NCBI GenBank assembly: GCA_017437705.1
Contig: JAFRYJ010000138.1
Span: 1 to 9,181 of the forward strand
Origin: Lachnospiraceae bacterium
GTDB taxonomy: Bacteria; Bacillota_A; Clostridia; Lachnospirales; Lachnospiraceae
DNA length: 9,181 bases
Direction of reading: 5' to 3'
A model generated the notes under the pieces. That model had not been told where the DNA came from, did no database searches, and saw only the letters and a program-made list of their open reading frames with translations. Both the position numbers and the translations under genes were made by a program. This document shows positions 5,900 to 9,181 of the stretch, piece by piece; the first letter of the stretch is position 1, and every line of letters begins with the position of its first letter.

Positions 5900-7784
5900 C
5901 CTGCTCTCCCCTGTTCTCCCTGAAAAATCTGTATACGGCTTCCGCCGCTCTTGCATTCATGGTGTCCGCCGCCTGAAGCTCCTCTATCCCGGCCTTTGCA
6001 ATGTTCTCTACGGAACCGAAGGCCCGAAGGAGCGCTTTCCTCCTGGCGGGACCGATGCCTTCTATATCGTCCAGCACGCTTTTTACCTGGCCCTTGGACC
6101 TCAGGCTCCTGTGATACTCTATGGCGAACCTGTGAGCCTCGTCCTGGATCCTCGTGATCAGCCTGAAGACCTCGCTGTGCACGTCTATGGGCAGAAGCTC
6201 GTTGTTGAAATAAAGGCCCCTGGTATTGTGGTGATCATCCTTCACCATGCCGCAGACCGGTATGCTTAGGCCCAGCCCGTCCAGCACCGAAAGGGCTTCG
6301 TTCACCTGGCCCCTGCCGCCGTCCATCAGTATAAGATCCGGAAGGTCGGCGAAGCCTCCTTCCGCCGCCGGTGATGCTCCTCTTTCCGCATCATCCTGCT
6401 CCCTGATGCCGTGCTCCAGCCTTCTTACGAGCACCTCCCGCAGGGAACGGTAATCGTCCGCTCCGGCAAAGGACTTTATCTTAAACTTCCTGTAGCCGTT
6501 CCTGAAGGGCTTGCCGTCCCTGTAAACCACCATGGAACCCACGTTTTCGTAACCGCTGATGTTCGAGATATCGTAGGCCTCTATGCGCTTTGCGAAGGGG
6601 ATGTCCAGCATACCGGAAAGCGTCCTTACGGCGCCGGTGGTCTTGGCCTCCTCCAGCTTCAGCCTTTCGCTGTCCTTTGACAGGATGACCCCGGCGTTCT
6701 CCAGGGCCAGCTCCAGAAGCTTTTCCTTTTTGCCCTTTTTGGGCACGGTTATGCGCACCTTCCTGCCCCGTTTCTCCGAGAGCCATTTTTCTATTATCTC
6801 CCGGTCCGTGATGTCGCAGGAAAGCACCAGCTCTCCCGGCAGGTAGGGCGACGACGCGTAGTACTGCTTTACGAAATCCGACAGGATGTCCTCTTCCTTC
6901 TCGCTGCTGACGCCGGTCATGTGGAAGCTGTCCCTGCCGATCATCTTCCCGTCCCTTACGAAGAGCACGGCCACCACGCCGTCATCGTCCTTTGTACGGA
7001 GGGCGGCTATGTCCCTGTTCTCCATGGAGCTGTCGGTTATCCTCTGGCTCTGGGCGATGTGCTCCACGCTGGTGTAAAGATCGCGGTATGCCGCGGCTTC
7101 CTCGAATTCCAGGCGGGCGGCGCAGTTCTTCATCCTCTTTTTGAGGTCCTCCAGCACCGTATCATAATCGCCGTTCAGGAATTTTACCGCCTTTTCCACG
7201 TTCACCCGGTACTCGTCCGAACTGATAAGGCCGGCACACGGCGCATCACACTGATTGATGTAATGGTATATGCACGGCCTCTCTTTTCCGATATCTCTGG
7301 GCAGCACCCTGTTGCAGCTCCTTATCCTGTACATCCTGCGGAGCAGCTTAATGGTATCCTTTACCGCCGCGGCGCTGGAGTAGGGGCCGAAGTATCTGGC
7401 GCTGTCCCTCTTCATCTGCCTGGAAAAAAGCACCCGCGGGAAGGCCTCCGACTCGCTTACCCGTATGTAGGGATAGGTCTTGTCGTCCTTCAGCATCGTG
7501 TTGTACCGGGGCGCATATTCCTTAATAAGGTTGCACTCCAGCACCAGTGCCTCCAGCTCCGAATCCGTAACGATGTACTCGAACCGGGCTATAAGGGATA
7601 TCATTTTCTCTATCTTGGGCGTGTGGGGAGTGCTCTTACGGAAGTAGGATCTGACCCTGTTCCGCAAATTTACGGCCTTCCCCACATAAATGATGTTGTC
7701 GCCCGCATCATGCATAAGATAGACTCCGGGGCTTCCCGGCAGTTTCTTAAGTTCGTCCTCTATATTGAAAACGGCTTTATCCAT
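5886..7784 (-). CDS. uvrC: Excinuclease ABC subunit C (UvrC)
   Basis: The dual-incision nuclease of nucleotide excision repair, cutting on both sides of a lesion in the UvrB-DNA complex. At 632 residues it is full length. Domains in order: GIY-YIG nuclease (about 14-95; GVYLM at 20-24, YVGKA at 33-37); four cysteines at 157, 171, 179 and 183 (C-x13-C-x7-C-x3-C), matching the reported UvrC Fe-S cluster ligands; a UVR UvrB-binding helix pair (about 208-240); an RNase H-like nuclease with Asp405 in YDISN, Asp488 in LMDGGRGQ and the EAHRFA motif (549-554); and C-terminal helix-hairpin-helix repeats (IEGIGPARRKALL, 574-586). The frame extends upstream to 7865, but the ATG at 7784-7782 has AAGGA about 5 nt before it and yields the standard N-terminus. 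It overlaps the ftsH end by 8 nt and hprK by 14 nt. Confidence 0.98.
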   Translation of the reverse strand: MDKAVFNIEDELKKLPGSPGVYLMHDAGDNIIYVGKAVNLRNRVRSYFRKSTPHTPKIEKMISLIARFEYIVTDSELEALVLECNLIKEYAPRYNTMLKDDKTYPYIRVSESEAFPRVLFSRQMKRDSARYFGPYSSAAAVKDTIKLLRRMYRIRSCNRVLPRDIGKERPCIYHYINQCDAPCAGLISSDEYRVNVEKAVKFLNGDYDTVLEDLKKRMKNCAARLEFEEAAAYRDLYTSVEHIAQSQRITDSSMENRDIAALRTKDDDGVVAVLFVRDGKMIGRDSFHMTGVSSEKEEDILSDFVKQYYASSPYLPGELVLSCDITDREIIEKWLSEKRGRKVRITVPKKGKKEKLLELALENAGVILSKDSERLKLEEAKTTGAVRTLSGMLDIPFAKRIEAYDISNISGYENVGSMVVYRDGKPFRNGYRKFKIKSFAGADDYRSLREVLVRRLEHGIREQDDAERGASPAAEGGFADLPDLILMDGGRGQVNEALSVLDGLGLSIPVCGMVKDDHHNTRGLYFNNELLPIDVHSEVFRLITRIQDEAHRFAIEYHRSLRSKGQVKSVLDDIEGIGPARRKALLRAFGSVENIAKAGIEELQAADTMNARAAEAVYRFFRENRGEQDGTE

Positions 7785-9024
7785 TTGGTCCTTCGTCCGT
7801 ACCCGGGTCGTTTGCGTCCCTGTCTTCGGGAGCATCGGGCACAGCTTCATGTATCGCATCCGCAAGCGCAGCTCCGAGTTCTGCCTCGGCAGCAGCCGCA
7901 GCTTCAGCCTGTTTGTCGGGAAGTATTATTACTTCCGGCGCCTTCAGCCTGTCGGCCCTGACCTTTTCAAGAAGATCCATAAACTCCTTGCCGGTGATGG
8001 TCTCGCGCTCTACCAGATACGCAGCGATCCTGTCCAGAGCGTCCATGTTCTCTGACAGCAGCTTCTTGGCCGTCTCGTAGGCATTTTCGAGGATCTGCAT
8101 CACCTCGTGATCCACCTCTGATGCAGTGGCTTCCGAAACGGTCCTGTTGGCTCTTGCATCGAGGTACTGGTTCTCTATGGTCTCCATGCCCATGGGGCCG
8201 AACTTGTCGGACATGCCGTAGAGCATTACCATGTTCCTGGCCATATTGGTGGCCTTTTCAATATCGTTTGATGCGCCCGTGGTGATGGAATCGAACCTTA
8301 CCTCCTCAGCGGCACGGCCGCCGTAGAGCACCACAAGCTCCTGAAGCATCTCTTCCTTTGACATGAGATACTTCTCCTCTTCGGGCACCGCCAGGGTGTA
8401 GCCGAGGGCGCCCATGGTCCTGGGCACGATGGTTATCTTCTGAACGGGCTCGGTATTCTTCTGAAGCGCGCTGGTAAGGGCGTGGCCGACTTCGTGATAG
8501 GCCACTATCCTCTTTTCCTTCTCGCTTAATACCCTGTCCTTCTTTTCCTTGCCGGCGATGACCACTTCCACGGATTCAAACAGATCCTTCTGGGAAACGG
8601 AATTCCTGCCGTTCTTTACTGCAAGGAGTGCCGCCTCGTTCACTATGTTCGCAAGATCCGATCCGACGGCGCCGGATGTGGCCAGGGCGATCTCCCTGAA
8701 ATCCACGGTGTCGTCCATGTTTACGTCGCGGGCATGGACCTTGAGCGTATCGATACGGCCTTTTAAATCGGGCCTCTCAACGATGATCCTTCTGTCGAAA
8801 CGTCCGGGACGGAGCAGGGCCTTGTCGAGTATCTCGGGCCTGTTGGTGGCGCCGAGGATGATGATACCCTTTGAAGAATCGAAGCCGTCCATCTCCGAAA
8901 GCAGCTGGTTCAGGGTCTGCTCCCTTTCATCATTGCTGCCGAAGCGGTTGTCACGGCTCTTGCCTATGGCATCAAGCTCATCTATGAAGATGATGCAGGG
9001 AGCGGTCTGCTGGGCCTGCTTGAA
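7777..9024 (-). CDS. ftsH: ATP-dependent zinc metalloprotease FtsH, 5' part missing
   Basis: Membrane-anchored AAA+ protease that degrades misfolded membrane proteins and short-lived regulators. About 415 C-terminal residues are present. Recognisable FtsH starts at FKQAQQTAP (codon 9024-9022) and continues through Walker B IIFIDE, the second region of homology (ATNRPEILDKALLRPGRFD), the zinc-binding HEVGH, and the third zinc ligand Asp in TGASNDIEKAT. It ends in an Ala/Asp/Glu-rich tail typical of a low-conservation FtsH C-terminus. The transmembrane segments, periplasmic loop, Walker A and most of the AAA N-half are missing. Upstream of 9024 the frame stays open to 9177, but those 51 codons do not resemble FtsH; they are the antisense of an M42 peptidase. 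The true start is therefore not in this window. The TAA stop overlaps the uvrC start by 8 nt. Confidence 0.95.
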   Translation of the reverse strand, partial: FKQAQQTAPCIIFIDELDAIGKSRDNRFGSNDEREQTLNQLLSEMDGFDSSKGIIILGATNRPEILDKALLRPGRFDRRIIVERPDLKGRIDTLKVHARDVNMDDTVDFREIALATSGAVGSDLANIVNEAALLAVKNGRNSVSQKDLFESVEVVIAGKEKKDRVLSEKEKRIVAYHEVGHALTSALQKNTEPVQKITIVPRTMGALGYTLAVPEEEKYLMSKEEMLQELVVLYGGRAAEEVRFDSITTGASNDIEKATNMARNMVMLYGMSDKFGPMGMETIENQYLDARANRTVSEATASEVDHEVMQILENAYETAKKLLSENMDALDRIAAYLVERETITGKEFMDLLEKVRADRLKAPEVIILPDKQAEAAAAAEAELGAALADAIHEAVPDAPEDRDANDPGTDEGPNG

Positions 9025-9030
9025 AACGAC
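9016..9030. other. Junction between ftsH and an M42 peptidase gene (likely breakpoint)
   Basis: FtsH similarity on the minus strand ends at the Phe codon 9024-9022, where homologues continue upstream with RDL and the rest of the AAA domain. On the plus strand, M42-like sequence can be read from about 9016 (LLENDY). The shared stretch CCTGCTTGAAAA (about 9015-9026) fits both genes, as expected for a microhomology join. The exact breakpoint cannot be fixed to the base. Confidence 0.75.
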
Positions 9031-9181
9031 TATCCCTGCGATGTGACCGGCGTGTTCGCCGTGCAGGAGGAGATCGGCTCCAGGGGCGCAACGTGCGCGG
9101 CATACGCCGTCAGGAGCGACGTCGCCGTGGCGCTTGAGGGCACCACCAGCAACGATCTGGGCGGCCAGGCCGACCATCTGA
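9025..9181 (+). pseudogene. M42-family aminopeptidase, internal fragment (runs off right edge)
   Basis: Plus-strand codons in one open frame give DYPCDVTGVFAVQEEIG and, further on, RSDVAVALEGTT. This is the core of M42 (glutamyl aminopeptidase / PepA-FrvX type) metallopeptidases, cytosolic enzymes that form large complexes and trim peptides. The Glu-Glu in VQEEIG corresponds to the catalytic base plus a metal ligand, and the Glu in LEGTT to another metal ligand. In whole proteins of about 340 residues the VQEE motif sits past the middle, so the N-terminal half is missing here: the frame is cut off by ftsH on the opposite strand. The 3' part continues beyond the window. No start codon or ribosome site belongs to it. 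It is either a genuine truncated gene at a rearrangement or a piece of another locus joined in assembly. Confidence 0.8.

Noticed and set aside
6921..7961. Plus-strand open frame of 346 codons opposite uvrC and ftsH
   Set aside because: Antisense shadow: it covers the UvrC N-terminal nuclease and the FtsH tail and has no protein-like motif of its own.
8400..8520. FtsH zinc motif HEVGH instead of the common HEAGH
   Set aside because: It still satisfies HExxH, and this variant is, as far as I recall, common in Lachnospiraceae FtsH, so it is not an anomaly.
9025..9177. Extension of FtsH to a 466-residue protein starting at 9177
   Set aside because: The extra 51 codons do not match the FtsH AAA domain and are antisense to a recognisable M42 peptidase; the frame is open by chance.

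Overview
The window looks like chromosomal DNA from a Gram-positive anaerobe of the Clostridia, most likely the Lachnospiraceae. This rests on recalled protein similarity and on the gene order ftsH-uvrC-hprK-murB-rapZ-whiA-HPr followed by dnaE; no search was run. Every well-supported gene is on the minus strand, so transcription runs from high to low coordinates.

Layout, right to left. At 9016-9181 the plus strand encodes an internal piece of an M42-family aminopeptidase. It abuts, and may overlap by a short microhomology, the 3' two-thirds of ftsH (7777-9024, minus). The FtsH frame stays open past this point but stops resembling FtsH, so the window holds a rearrangement or misassembly breakpoint there. 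Then come uvrC (5886-7784), hprK (4925-5899, interrupted by an in-frame TAG at 5183-5185), murB (4003-4923), rapZ (3128-4003), whiA (2170-3135) and an HPr/Crh-like gene (1919-2173). Neighbours overlap by 1-14 nt or sit 1 nt apart, so this is one translationally coupled operon. It ends at a compact intrinsic terminator at 1889-1912.

The 224-bp spacer 1695-1918 is the only sizeable non-coding stretch. It is packed with structure: two 41-bp direct repeats 123 bp apart, three hairpin-forming inverted repeats (one a perfect 17-bp stem with a 3-nt loop), and the terminator. Beyond it a second gene pair begins: a PaaI-like hotdog thioesterase (1281-1694) and, 10 nt on, the N-terminal 423 codons of dnaE (1-1270, running off the left edge).

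How the genes fit together: ftsH (membrane proteolysis), uvrC (excision repair), murB (peptidoglycan precursor), rapZ and whiA (nucleotide-binding adaptor and DNA-binding protein tied to envelope and division control), plus a carbon-regulation pair, HPr kinase and an HPr paralogue. The HPr paralogue has lost the PTS phospho-histidine (Glu at position 15) but keeps Ser46, so it can only be a regulatory, Crh-type target of HPr kinase. The kinase gene in the same operon carries a stop codon just before its conserved C-terminal signature.

No wholly new system is evident. The points most worth checking are the hprK amber codon, the His-less HPr, the ftsH/M42 junction and the repeat-rich spacer.
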